DNA of 21,450 nt, from NCBI GenBank assembly GCA_019648995.1, contig BLXT01001714.1, positions 611,519-632,968 on the forward strand. Direction: 5' to 3'. The notes beneath the pieces were generated by a model. That model was not told where the DNA came from. It ran no database searches and saw nothing but the letters and a program-made list of their open reading frames with translations. Source of the DNA: Plakobranchus ocellatus (Eukaryota; Mollusca; Gastropoda; Plakobranchidae). How positions within the stretch are numbered: position 1 is the first letter of the stretch; the number at the start of each line of letters is the position of its first letter. Shown here piece by piece: positions 9,851-19,133 of the stretch. The position numbers were made by a program, and so were the translations under genes.

Positions 9851-9997
9851 TCAGTCGTCGTCGTAATCATTATCACCATCATCTGCATCAATTCCCAATG
9901 ATTTATTTGTAAATAAAGCCTCTTCACCATCATCATCGACGTTGTCGTCGTCATGATGAAAGTCACAACCATAATCATGCAGCTTTGTTTTTTTGTT
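9851..9997 (-). other. short acidic reading frame in the transposase intron
   Basis: On the minus strand a 48-codon open frame reads NKKTKLHDYGCDFHH, then three aspartate-rich blocks, ending DNDYDDD at a TGA (9853-9851). Copy A keeps the same frame and endpoint (ending YDDDD-stop at 5106-5104), apart from an inserted Ala run and one in-frame TAA. There is no ATG, no good polypyrimidine acceptor directly upstream, and no domain I recognise. It may be the remains of an alternative last exon giving the transposase N-terminus an acidic tail. It may equally be a triplet repeat that happens to encode Asp. I favour neither strongly. Confidence 0.25.
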
Positions 9998-10969
9998 TTA
10001 TTTTTACCACTATTGTTAATAGCTGTTGATCAAATTACCCGTTAAAATTAATAAAATGTTTTAAACTTTGAATAAAGTGAGAAATGTCTACTCTTCGTCT
10101 GTTTTGATCCTCAGCCCTATAATTAGCACAAGAGAAGTGAGATTGGAAGATACAAAAATGTATCGTTCCTTTTTACCCGTTTGAGTCAAGCATTGCTGAA
10201 ACTCAATGGAAGCTAATTGGCAATGGGGCTTCTTGAATCAGTGCAGGCCAATCAGTCGTGGCGCCTGATTCTCATATTGGATTCTCTATCGAGTGAAGCA
10301 ATAAGGTAAAAATGTATTTCAAAACAAAGAATTCAAACCACGAGCGTCTGGGACTAGAAGTACTGACACATAGCGAACTAGCTGACTGAAAAGTATAGGG
10401 CCTGGCACAGTTCAGTTGCAATTTGCACATTTTTTTACAACTTACACAGCATTTTTTCCTTAAGCTAAACATCGTACTTTTTATCATTTATTAGACTCAA
10501 ATCTACCTAAATCATTAGGTATACAACAAGTAACAAAATGAATGTCAAGATTAAATATTACCTCAAAGTGATGACCAAACGTTCCTTAGGAGACAAAGGC
10601 CTCCTAAAATTGGTCGTTTTCTTTGTGATATAGGGTCCAATCTTTTCCAACAACAATTGAAAAGTTGGTGGTTTCATTCTGATGTAAACGATGCATTTTT
10701 CTTCATCTGATAATATTTCGTTCATTAGGTGGTGGTATTCACCATGTACAGTTCGCTTTTGATTTATTCTATGGACCCAATATCGACCCCGGGATCTTCG
10801 CTGTTTATACATCCAGGAGAGCATAAACCATTGAAAAACACTTTCTTCGCCCATGGTACTAGATCTAGTGACGAGTTTTCGAGATGCTTCGAATCTGTTT
10901 GCAGAGGGCACTTTAGAACGTCGCGTCTATATAATCAATTGAAAGGCTGCGCCGAAAACGCCTGCCACA

Positions 10970-10982
10970 CGCTTCCACTCTG
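10970..10982 (-). promoter_or_regulatory. inverted subterminal copy of the terminal motif
   Basis: CGCTTCCACTCTG is the inverse of CAGAGTGGAAGCG, matching the motif at 7134-7145 and 7235-7247. The segment GCGCCGAAAACGCCTGC occurs twice nearby (about 10949-10965 and 11034-11050), so the right end also contains a direct subterminal repeat. Confidence 0.45.
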
Positions 10983-11052
10983 TTTGCTGTGTGCATCTAA
11001 GGAGCGTCGCGGAATCAAAGCGTCCAAAAAATGCGCCGAAAACGCCTGCGAG

Positions 11053-11074
11053 ACGCGTTTACTCTGCCAGTACC
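11053..11074 (-). repeat. right terminal inverted repeat of copy C
   Basis: Read inward on the minus strand: GGTACTGGCAGAGTAAACGC. It matches the left terminus except at two of the first fourteen bases. It contains TTTA (TTA at 11059-11061), the same internal TTA that copy B used as a target inside copy A. Confidence 0.8.
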
Positions 11075-11077
11075 TTA
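11075..11077. repeat. TTA target-site duplication, right of copy C
   Basis: TTA follows the CCAGTACC terminus directly and pairs with the TTA at 7121-7123. Host sequence resumes with aggcagatac. Confidence 0.7.
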
Positions 11078-11419
11078 AGGCAGATACTAGTGCTGATGAA
11101 AATTGTCTCTAGTGTTAATACTGTATAATATACTGTATAAAAGAGGACCACGTGCCTTGTCCTTTGGAAACCACACTCAGGTTTATACAAGGTGAGAAAC
11201 TTGAAAATGCATTACTAAATCGCCCACATCACATTTGACTGCAAATCAAACTGGGCTTAACGTAAGCTTTCACTATTTGGGCATCTTAGTGTCAGATGCC
11301 GTCAAACAAATAGCAAAACCAAAACCAATAGTGAAAATGTTCTTTTAAAAACCAATTTAATAAAAATACAAATTCTCAAATTGATCTTGTTTAAACCATG
11401 AGAAAGTAAAAATTTACGT

Positions 11420-11423
<4 letters not shown>
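11078..11423. other. unassigned DNA with a possible TATA / E-box cluster
   Basis: No coding sequence is evident. A short duplication (tactgtata twice, 11119-11139) ends in TATAAAAG (11136-11143). CACGTG follows at 11149-11154 and a donor-like aaGGTGAGA at 11190-11197. This order could mark a promoter and a non-coding first exon, but each element is common by chance in AT-rich DNA. Confidence 0.15.
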
Positions 11424-11455
<32 letters not shown>

Positions 11456-11457
11456 GG
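11424..11457 (+). repeat. GT microsatellite running into a 19-base G run
   Basis: (TG)n from about 11424 changes into an uninterrupted run of 19 G (11439-11457). Such a run can form a G-quadruplex and is also prone to sequencing or assembly error. Confidence 0.9.
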
Positions 11458-11960
11458 AAAGGATTGAATCAGAAAATAAAAAATAAAAACATGAAATCAC
11501 TCACTGTGAGCGATTTAAATGATTGCAATGGTTTACCCATTGCATATCTCTTCCTGTAGTGCTTAGAGGGGAACAACTCCTTTGATGTTTACATTTTGCC
11601 TTATGTTTAGTTTGTGGCTCTTTGTTAATTATTCTCTTAAAAGTAAAACATAATGTCAAATGAAACTTTTTTTTTTTAGGGCAATAAAAGAAAATAGTCA
11701 AAAAATATTTGTTGTTTTGTATAAAACCAGAATCGGCATTAAAATTAATTCTCTGCGTACATTTTCCTTAATGGATGCAATAATTTCAATAGAAGAATTT
11801 TTTTAGTCATGGTAAACTCATACAGTTGTATGAAAAATTGTGGCCTTATGCAAAGGCCATCTAATAAATGCTAATGAAGGAATTAAATTTGCCTTGAGAG
11901 TCTCTGTATAGTTATTATGTGATAGTTTCAAAATATTAAATGAAGTTGACCACCAGGTTC
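11458..11960. other. unassigned AT-rich DNA
   Basis: No gene, RNA or transposon was recognised. Frames are short and carry no domain-like pattern. Confidence 0.45.
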
Positions 11961-12150
11961 TTATAGTCGACAGCGTGGAGCATATATTTCTCTTACCTTG
12001 TCTTGAGAAGTGCTTCAAGTCGAAAGGGGCAATATGAAACTACTTCAAGGTTTGTTTATAGTCGACAGCGTGGAGCATACATTTTTCTTATTTTATCTTG
12101 AGAAGTGCTACAAGTCGAAAGGGGCAATATGAAACTACTTCAAGGTTTGT
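11961..12150. repeat. 95 bp tandem duplication
   Basis: Two head-to-tail units, 11961-12055 and 12056-12150, share the period of 95 bp and differ at only a few positions. Each starts ttatagtcgacagcgtgg and contains the imperfect palindrome cttgagaagtgcttcaag and the string aaggggcaatatgaaactac. The unit has no open frame of note and I do not recognise a family. Confidence 0.85.
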
Positions 12151-12420
12151 TTTATTGTAGGACAATAAAAAATACACTTTTACAGTCAAACATGAAATTG
12201 AAAAAGCAATTTACAAGCAAGCAATTTTTATTTTAAAATACCATCAGAAAATTCGATGATCGCAAATATCTCCTACACAAAATGGTACCAGGCTTGTAAA
12301 TGCATAGTTGATGGCGAATAAACGGTAAAGGGTATACTGATACAGGCATTTACTTAGCCCTGCTAAGAACACGAGCATAAAATGTTGTAAAGCTACTATT
12401 ATGCAGACAAATTTGTAGGA

Positions 12421-13306
12421 AATGTATAATTTTATTCACATGGTGTATAAATTGATATAAAATGCAAGTTCTCTCTCCTCTAAATTCTCTAATTTAATCA
12501 ATATATCATTCTTTTTTTCTTTTTGGTTGATTCTTTTTTATTCCATATTTGTATGGACTATTCAATAATCTTTATTAGAAAATATTTCCCCACTGTAAAT
12601 TTGCCAAAATTTTGCTACTTAAAATCTGACTGACATCGTCTTATTGAGTATCTACAGGATCAAAAGCAAACTGATGTCTTCGTACTTGTATTCCTCAATC
12701 GTGCTCGTCAAAGGATAAAGCATGTGGAAAAAACAAACGTTTCCTTCCGTGAGTTTAAAGTTAAATTTTCTGCTTCTATTTAAAGATTTTTTGTAGCATG
12801 ATGGCAGTATTTTACAAAAAAAATACTTACGTTCCTAAAGATTGCTCAATTAATTTAGTTATTTTCATTATAAAATGAATGGCATTAAAGAAGGTGAAAT
12901 TTAAGGTTCCACAGGGTTACAGGTGACGTTTGTGTGACAATAAAAAGCAAGGGAGCTACTGTGAACATTCCGCCCAAGCCTATAAGAGAAGTAAAAATAT
13001 ATCTGGGATAAATCTTTTTAAACCTGATTTTCAATCTTTTAAATATTCTTGCAACTTTCATTTCATCCTATTTTTTAATAGGGATGGTGATCAAGAATTT
13101 AGCATGTTCTCCCTGCAAGGTTTTACTGTAGCAGGTTCGGCTCGTACAATTCTGGCCCGAAGAGGGCCACAATGTCGGAGATCACAATGCAATAAATGGG
13201 CTTAAATGTCAAAAGGTTTCCGGCAAAAGACACTAGAGAGTAAATGACGTTTTAATATTTGTTTGCATTTAAAGCTCATGGCTGCTGTGCAGATACATTT
13301 TCAGGT
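12421..13306. repeat. first unit of a diverged tandem duplication (about 0.97 kb offset)
   Basis: Ordered blocks match the second unit at 13307-14254: aatgtataatttt at 12421, ctgactgacat near 12626, tcgtgctcgtcaaaggataa near 12699, taaaatgaatggcat near 12871 and gggatggt at 13081. The offset is about 890 bp at the left and 960-980 bp further in. A CT array expanded only in the second unit accounts for most of that change. Between blocks the two units are strongly diverged, so the duplication is old. Confidence 0.6.
13081..13205 (+). other. exon-like block in the first duplicated unit
   Basis: After a T-rich tract ending tttttaatag, an open frame reads from ggatggtgatcaagaa to a stop at about 13205: DGDQEFSMFSLQGF then ARTILARRGPQC. 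The paralogous block at 14049-14254 follows the same acceptor-like context (ttatttatag). GC content rises here relative to the flanks. I do not recognise the protein. The two blocks diverge in frame, so at least one is probably non-functional. Confidence 0.2.
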
Positions 13307-13368
13307 AATGTATAATTTTCCTCATATGTTGTATAGTTAGATATAAAGAAAATTTTTTTTCTCCTGTT

Positions 13369-13370
13369 CA

Positions 13371-13437
<67 letters not shown>

Positions 13438-13450
13438 CTCTCTCTCCCTT
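13369..13450. repeat. CT microsatellite
   Basis: A (CT)n array of about 80 bases with a few TT and TCT interruptions, inside the second unit of the duplication. Confidence 0.9.
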
Positions 13451-14048
13451 CATCTGTCACTCATTAAGTTTTAACCCTTTCTATCTTTTTTTCCACTTCT
13501 TTTTTGTTTCCAAAACAGTTTATAGACGAGTTATAACATAATACAAAAAATTTAATGCACTGTAAAGTTTTATCTATTTGATGGTTTGATTTTTTTCCCT
13601 AAAACCTGACTGACATATTGAGTATTTACTGAATTAAAGCAGAGCTGATGAGTCTTTACTTGTATTCATCAGTCGTGCTCGTCAAAGGATAAGGTATTGA
13701 AAAAGATATAAATATCACGGAGGAAGTTCCACGCTTAATTCTAAATAGCCGTTTTTAAAATTTTTATTTTATAGTATTTGCTTTAAAGTAAATTTGTTTT
13801 GCTCTAAATACCTGCCAAGTTATTTCCTCATAAAATGAGTGGCATCAAACAAAGTGATATTTGAGTTTCCACAGAGTTAAGTGTGACATTTATATGATAG
13901 TCCAAAAAGAGACCCACTTTGAGCATTCGCTCAAGCCCTAAAAAAAGAATTGCAATTGGAAAGACGTATCTATCGGTAAGCCTTTAAATGAAATTGATTT
14001 CGAACCTATTTGACATTCTATTATTTTTTATTCTGTCCATTATTTATA

Positions 14049-14254
14049 GGGATGGTAATGACCAAGAGCTAAATAATGCTCATTTTGCAAGGAGCTACCC
14101 AAGTGGATTAAATACCGAGATTCCGGCCCGAGATCATAACGTAATAAATGCGCTAAAATGTACAGTCAAATATCCTCAAAGAAAAATGACTTTAAACTGT
14201 CAAATGCATATTCAGAGTAGGGAAAAAGAAGAATGGAAGTGCCAGACAGAATGA
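14049..14254 (+). other. exon-like block in the second duplicated unit
   Basis: After ttatttatag an open frame of about 67 codons reads DGNDQELNNAHFARSYPSGL, continues through PARDHNVINALKC, and ends at tga (14252-14254). It aligns at the nucleotide level with 13081-13205. The alignment needs small indels that change the frame, around ggcccgag...aataaatg. No domain is recognised, and a coding role is only a possibility. Confidence 0.2.
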
Positions 14255-14470
14255 ACTGCATGTCGGGCTGGAATCTTTTATTATCAGTGCAAGAATAGTG
14301 ATCAAATATGATCTTAGGTGCATTATAATTACAGTTGTAAGATGCTGTATAGTTGTGCAGTTATGTTTCTTGTCTTATGTTTCTTTACTAAGATAACTTT
14401 TTGAAACCCTCAGTGATTGAAGAAATACGGTGATATTAAATTTTCTTTACATTTTCAATAAAGGAAATTT

Positions 14471-14600
14471 ATGAAAAACCAATGTAGCAATCGCGAGCGG
14501 TACTCGGGAGGGGGGCCAATGTCGGGCGGAGCACTGGAAAGGGACCAGTTCAGGCCGAAGGCAGCAAGGATTAAAAAGCCATACAAACTAAAGCACCAGG
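14471..14600 (+). other. possible orphan exon with a strong splice donor
   Basis: A local GC-rich stretch (14495-14570) in AT-rich surroundings carries an open frame NRERYSGGGPMSGGALERDQ, continuing to KAARIKKPYKLKHQ. The frame runs straight into CAG|GTATGT at 14598-14606, a near-ideal donor. The upstream acceptor is unclear (aataaag at about 14463 is weak). I do not recognise the peptide. It may belong to a host gene that the Harbinger block and repeats surround, or it may be chance. Confidence 0.25.
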
Positions 14601-14606
14601 TATGTT

Positions 14607-15170
14607 CATGCCTTGAATGTTCTAAAAAAAATAGTGTGGATTCAAATTCTCAACTAAATTTCTCAAATATTCATGAAACAAGCGCATCGTTTTTCATAAT
14701 TTTAAACGCTGAAAGAAGTATTTATATTGTTTTCAGGGCATTTGGTGAAAGAGAAAAAAAAGCAATAAACATGGATTCGAAAAGTGAGCTGCAAAAAAAA
14801 ATCAGGAGTAATAGATGTTGATCTAACTGTAAATGTAGCAATTCAATCGCTCTCTTTTATTTATGGCTTTATAGTTAAGACGGTGCAAAATCTATCGGAT
14901 TAAAATATCCGAACAGTAATGTGTTCACTGAAGGAAACCTTTAAACTGTTCTTCGTCATATTTTATAGAAACTTTAAATAACCTATTTTTTTACACTTTA
15001 TTAATAAAAAAAACTGTTTTTGCTGTTAAAGATATAATTATTATTTGTTGAAAAAAGAAAAAAAATTCATGCATTGTGAGTATACTCAATCTCTTATTTG
15101 TGTGTGTAAGACACTTGCGTAAAAAGGGCGCACATTAAAAAAACAAGGTGATCTCAGGGTTTCAGGCCCT
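14607..15170. other. unassigned AT-rich DNA
   Basis: Nothing recognisable. There are several A and T runs around 14960-15065 and no frame with coding character. Confidence 0.45.
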
Positions 15171-15174
15171 CCGT

Positions 15175-15260
15175 CAGGCCGGGGCTAGTGCTTTTAAATG
15201 AGACCCCACCCTTATTACAATGTAACCTACCGTGGTTCAAATCTGGTGCCTTCAGTCTCA
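15175..15260 (+). repeat. possible tRNA-derived SINE fragment
   Basis: GGTTCAAATCT at 15234-15244 resembles an RNA polymerase III B box. A weak A-box-like ctagtgcttttaaatgagac begins near 15185, about 48 bases upstream. Spacing and match are marginal, and no cloverleaf of a true tRNA can be folded by eye. Confidence 0.2.
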
Positions 15261-15548
15261 AAATCCACCATTTGTGCCACTATACATGTTTTGTTTTTTC
15301 AGTAAAGATGGATTACAAAAAAAAATAAAAAGAATTATAGACTAACTCTCAAGAAAGAGGTGCATGTATTTCTTGGACTTGAGGCTCCAAATATAACAGT
15401 ATGCTTATAACAAATAATAGTTCAAGTTTCGTCTCAGCAGAACAAAACTATTGCCATGCTTACCTTTTGATCCAGTGACATCAGCTGTAAGTTAATAACT
15501 GGATTCTGTAGAAATTGTCCCAACAGCGTCTCTATCTTGTTGAGACCT

Positions 15549-15960
15549 TTAAATCTTCAATTCACCGTCTGAAAACAAAGAGATCCGTACAAATATATTG
15601 CAAATTAAGATAAACAAAAAGATATGTTGTTTTTTTTTTCTACAACCAGTCAAGATAAATTTGCTCGCTCTTGTAATCACTTGTTTGTCATATAGCTCAT
15701 CAACTACAAGGTCATCACAAGATGAAGTTCCCCAACACTCGTTAGAAAAAGCCCCCGCAAATTTTGGGCTGCCTGTGCTATGAACAATCCTCAGGTTTTC
15801 GAAAACGTGGTCCTTGACCGTTTTAAAAGAGTTCACGTGGTTGGCTGGTTTAGACATATATGAGCTTAATACTATCCTGCAGAATCTCATTCCATGGGGC
15901 CCCGTCAGCCCTTTTGGTAAAGCCTTTTACAGAGACAAATCAGCAACACCAGATCTAAGC
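15549..15960 (-). pseudogene. possible relic of a retrotransposon reverse-transcriptase C-terminus
   Basis: On the minus strand one frame reads KRADGAPWNEILQDSIKLI (about 15930-15860). A second frame continues with NHVNSFKTVKDHVFENLR (about 15840-15790). The pattern W-N-x-(I/L) followed about 20-25 residues later by S-F-K-x-x-K-x-x-x-F is typical of the tail just after the reverse-transcriptase domain of many animal non-LTR elements. A frame change and a stop between the halves indicate decay. The remaining downstream frame (to 15549) shows no motif. No upstream catalytic motif is present nearby, so this is a fragment at best. Confidence 0.25.
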
Positions 15961-17455
15961 TTTTGCGCTAATTTTATGCGACAAAATGTTGCCGAGTAGC
16001 GCGAGAGTTGGCTGTGCAACTGGTTCAACATTTTAAAAAATATTCTTAACAGATAAAGTTGTGAAACATCTGAAAAACAAAAATGACAAGGATTTGATTT
16101 AGATGTAATGTATTGATTTTTGTAATGTCCATAAAAGAGTGTGAAGTTTTTCATTGCGCCAAAACGGATCTGTTGATGTAACAATAAAATGGATAGTTGC
16201 GAAGTAGTTAGGTTGCTTTTACTTTTTTTTTTTTAATGTGCATCCTTTTTACGCATGTGACTTGCCTGGGTCAATAATTTTTCAGTCGCTGCTTATGATA
16301 ATTTGATAATTTTGCGCGTATTTTTGACTGGTAGCATTACGTGATATTAGGTATCCTAGAAGATCAACTAAAAGAAATGGCTGCAAAATGATTAAATGTT
16401 TTCTTTGCACAGTTTTCCCATGGCCATATTGATTGTCATTCTGTATGTTCTTACAGGTTGAATATTTTTAAAGAGTTTTTTGGGATTCGCCCTTTATTTA
16501 GATGTATTTTTTGTTGTTGCTGTTCTTGTTTCTGATGTTCGTATTTTCGCCAATGTTCTTACTATTGCCTAGTACCCGAACTGGCATAAAATTCCTTGAG
16601 ATGAAAACGGGGGAGTAGTAAATAGCAAATTACTTTTATAACCTCGTTGCGTATATTTTTTAAACCCCTTGCAAAGACTACAGACTGCAGTATTCTTTTT
16701 TAATTTGAAGTCTTTCAGGTTTTTATCCATAAAGGATCTGAAATATCATACCATCTTGTACTCAAAGTGTGCAGGAAGATAGCACTTTTTCTTATTGTAG
16801 GGGCAAAAAGAATATTATCGACGTGGTCAAATTTTATTTCCAAATTTATTTGCATCAGAAATGTTCACATCAAAAACAAATTTTAATATTTAGTTTGCTT
16901 CATGTATTATTTTAATACAAACAGTATAAAAACCGACTACGAATTTTTCTGAACGAGTTTATAAAAATTCAATATCCGTTGTTCACCTACAATTCTCTCC
17001 TACTCTCTGTTGCTTAGCTTACTTAACATTGAGGTGACCTCTCGCTTTAAAATATATGTCAATAAATTTCAGAAATGATGCAGAGTTCTTAGTTTATGAA
17101 CATATAATAGGGAATATGAAAGTTTCTGTTAACGCATTAGAAATTTGATTCTTCCCTTTTTAGAATTCTGATCGTATTTTCTTTGATAAGGATTGGGTTT
17201 CGTCCAGAGCACTACTACAACCCTTTCCTGAGGATGATGTGCTGACGAAGAAAACATAAAACTTAAATAGGTGCTCTTACTGCAATGCTCTCATATTGTT
17301 TACAACATCGTGTACATGAATTTCAGTAATCCTGACAGTCGTCCATTTTTCCCAATAATTCTATTAAAATGTTTAAGATTGAATTCATGAAGCTATGAAT
17401 TTCTTCGCATTGTTTACTGCCTGTACATTAGATTGCAACTTTCGCAATCTGTTTA
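15961..17455. other. unassigned AT-rich DNA
   Basis: No gene, RNA gene or repeat family recognised. Frames are below about 85 codons with no motif. T runs occur near 16223. Confidence 0.45.
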
Positions 17456-17473
17456 TTTTTTTTTTTTTTTTTT
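17456..17473 (+). repeat. 18-base T run
   Basis: An uninterrupted T run. It could be the reversed tail of an old retroposed insertion, but no target duplication is visible. Confidence 0.8.
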
Positions 17474-17563
17474 GTTCGTGACATCTTTCCACGATATTTA
17501 TTGCGCCTTAAAATGGATTATTCTACAATAAGAAATACAATGCGTTTTCGGTACTTATATTTC

Positions 17564-17636
17564 ATAATAATAAATAATAATGATAACACCAGTAATAATA
17601 TTATTAATAACAACAATAATAGTAACAATAATAGTG
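17564..17636. repeat. imperfect AAT/AAC triplet repeat
   Basis: Irregular runs of aat and aac units (ataataataaataataatg, later aacaacaataatag) give a low-complexity tract with no coding content. Confidence 0.75.
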
Positions 17637-19074
17637 AAAAGAACACATCTCATACAGTGAAGTAAAATCATAATCATTATTCGTCCCTTTTTTTGCATCA
17701 GAAAAAAAATATGTCTTATGGATTTTTTTAGCATCCAACAATCTAAACTATTGTCATTCAGTGACAACAGTTCTACAATACTTAATAATAACCGTATAAA
17801 AATACAGAATGAGGACGATTCAAATAATTATTAGAAAAAAAATCTTATCAATAAGAAATTAAGTTAGAAAATTATTACCGAAATGCAAATTCTGGCAAAC
17901 ATTGATAGAAAAAGAAATTGATCTTAGAATTCTTTGATAACTTATACCAGATCCTTTAAAACCTCTACGCCGAGGCAGAAATGAACAAAAAAAATTGCAT
18001 TACCAGCAGATGATCTCATGCAGCGTGCAGTCGCATTACGGCAAAATTGAAATGGAGCTATTCAGACATTCTATGAGGTTCCGCAGGCTTACCTGTTTGA
18101 TATCGGCAATAATGCACTAAATCTTGTCTTGTACACTGTCTACATCCTCCTAATCACACTCACAGTGGCGCCATCATAATACTAACTGCTCTCTGCCTAG
18201 ATATATCATTAACCCATGAACTCATAAATCTGTGGCAAATTAAAAAAAAAAAATTTTTAAACATTCTTTGCGTAAGAGGCTGATTTCCAAAAACTAGACA
18301 TTTTGGGCACGGCTCTGCATGAACGCAATAATAAACAGCAGTATCCTCAAAAATCCTGTCACGGCATACTTGAACTGCTATTTAAAAATATGGATCGTTT
18401 GAATTCAGAGGCGCAACTATAAATCGATAGTAGATTCTGGGAATGACGATTGACACAGAAATTTAAGCTCTTCTAAGAAGTTAGAGCAGAACAAAAAAAC
18501 AAAAAAAAAAACAAAAAAAAAAAATCATTATCCTAAATAACTAGACTAACAGCAATCCTTGTCTTGCAATAAAAAAAAAAAAGACGGTGAAGGTAATGTG
18601 ATTTTAAAAAAAATACTTTACAAGACTTAGTTCAGGATCACGTTCTGATCTCAAAATGCAGTATAGGGGGGAATTCAAATATAATTTCTGCCTTGGAGGG
18701 AGGGGGCGGTCTTTTTTTTTGTAAGAAAAGCGTAAAAAAGGGGCGGGATATCTTGAACCAATATTACACTTTTGTGAGATGTAAAAATAGAAAGGAAAAA
18801 AAATAACATAAGAAATAACGCATAAAGAGAGCGGTAATTATTCTTAACATTCAATCGATAAATAAATCAGCCTAACAGTATTATACCCCCAATATTTTTT
18901 TTTGGAATGCTGGTTTTACATTTTGAGCCAGTTTGAATGATTTACTTACTCTGTATAAAATGTAGAATTTCATATGTGCATGTAACTCATACGAATATTT
19001 TTCATGAACATTTGTGTAAAATGCATAGAGCAGTGATTTTTGTGTTTTTGTATTTGCACGATAAAAATGTGATG
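17637..19074. other. unassigned AT-rich DNA with A runs
   Basis: No coding or RNA gene recognised. Interrupted A runs occur at about 18241-18252, 18496-18525 and 18571-18582. A short G-rich patch (18697-18708) and a T run follow. These look like low-complexity intergenic or intronic DNA. Confidence 0.45.
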
Positions 19075-19075
19075 A

Positions 19076-19133
<58 letters not shown>

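Larger units (their letters stand above)
7811..10854 (-). pseudogene. HARBI1-like DDE transposase (two exons, two nonsense codons)
   Basis: Exon 1 is 10854-10562 and exon 2 is 8723-7811, read on the minus strand. The donor is gtaata, the acceptor is ttttttttcag, and the junction is phase 2. The conceptual product is 401 codon positions, normal for PIF/Harbinger transposases. The start ATG lies in accATGg. The N-terminal part has the helix-turn-helix-like RPLSPKERLVITLR then YLCSGESHVSLSFHF, split by the intron. The DDE nuclease domain (DDE_Tnp_4 type) follows with catalytic Asp169 (GSIDGKH), Asp259 (VADDAF) and Glu296 (SVECSFG). The enzyme would cut and join transposon ends in the nucleus. 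Two TAA codons, at positions 188 (8455-8453, after GSKFYN) and 306 (8101-8099, after KISQM), break an otherwise frame-intact gene. The first cuts the protein just after the first catalytic Asp. Frame and motifs are otherwise preserved, so inactivation seems recent. Confidence 0.88.
7124..11074 (+). mobile_element. near full-length PIF/Harbinger transposon, copy C
   Basis: This 3.95 kb element has terminal inverted repeats GGCCCTGGCAGAGT (left) and GGTACTGGCAGAGT (right, read inward), GC-rich subterminal repeats, and a three-base target duplication. It carries the two-gene set expected of animal PIF/Harbinger elements: a HARBI1-like DDE transposase (minus strand, two nonsense codons) and a MADF-BESS DNA-binding protein (plus strand, intact). 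The genes start about 280 and 220 bp from opposite ends and their exons interlock. The transposase breaks suggest it can no longer drive its own movement, though its termini look usable in trans. Confidence 0.9.
13307..14254. repeat. second unit of the diverged tandem duplication
   Basis: This is the counterpart of 12421-13306, with matching blocks near 13307, 13606, 13673, 13831 and 14049. It carries a CT microsatellite (13369-13450) that the first unit lacks. Confidence 0.6.

Noticed and set aside
15234..15244. A true tRNA gene at GGTTCAAATCT
   Set aside because: No matching acceptor, D and anticodon stems can be paired by eye, and the A-box spacing is too wide for a plain tRNA.
17555..17767. 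Minus-strand 70-codon frame rich in Ile and Asn
   Set aside because: Mostly a translation of the AAT/AAC low-complexity tract.
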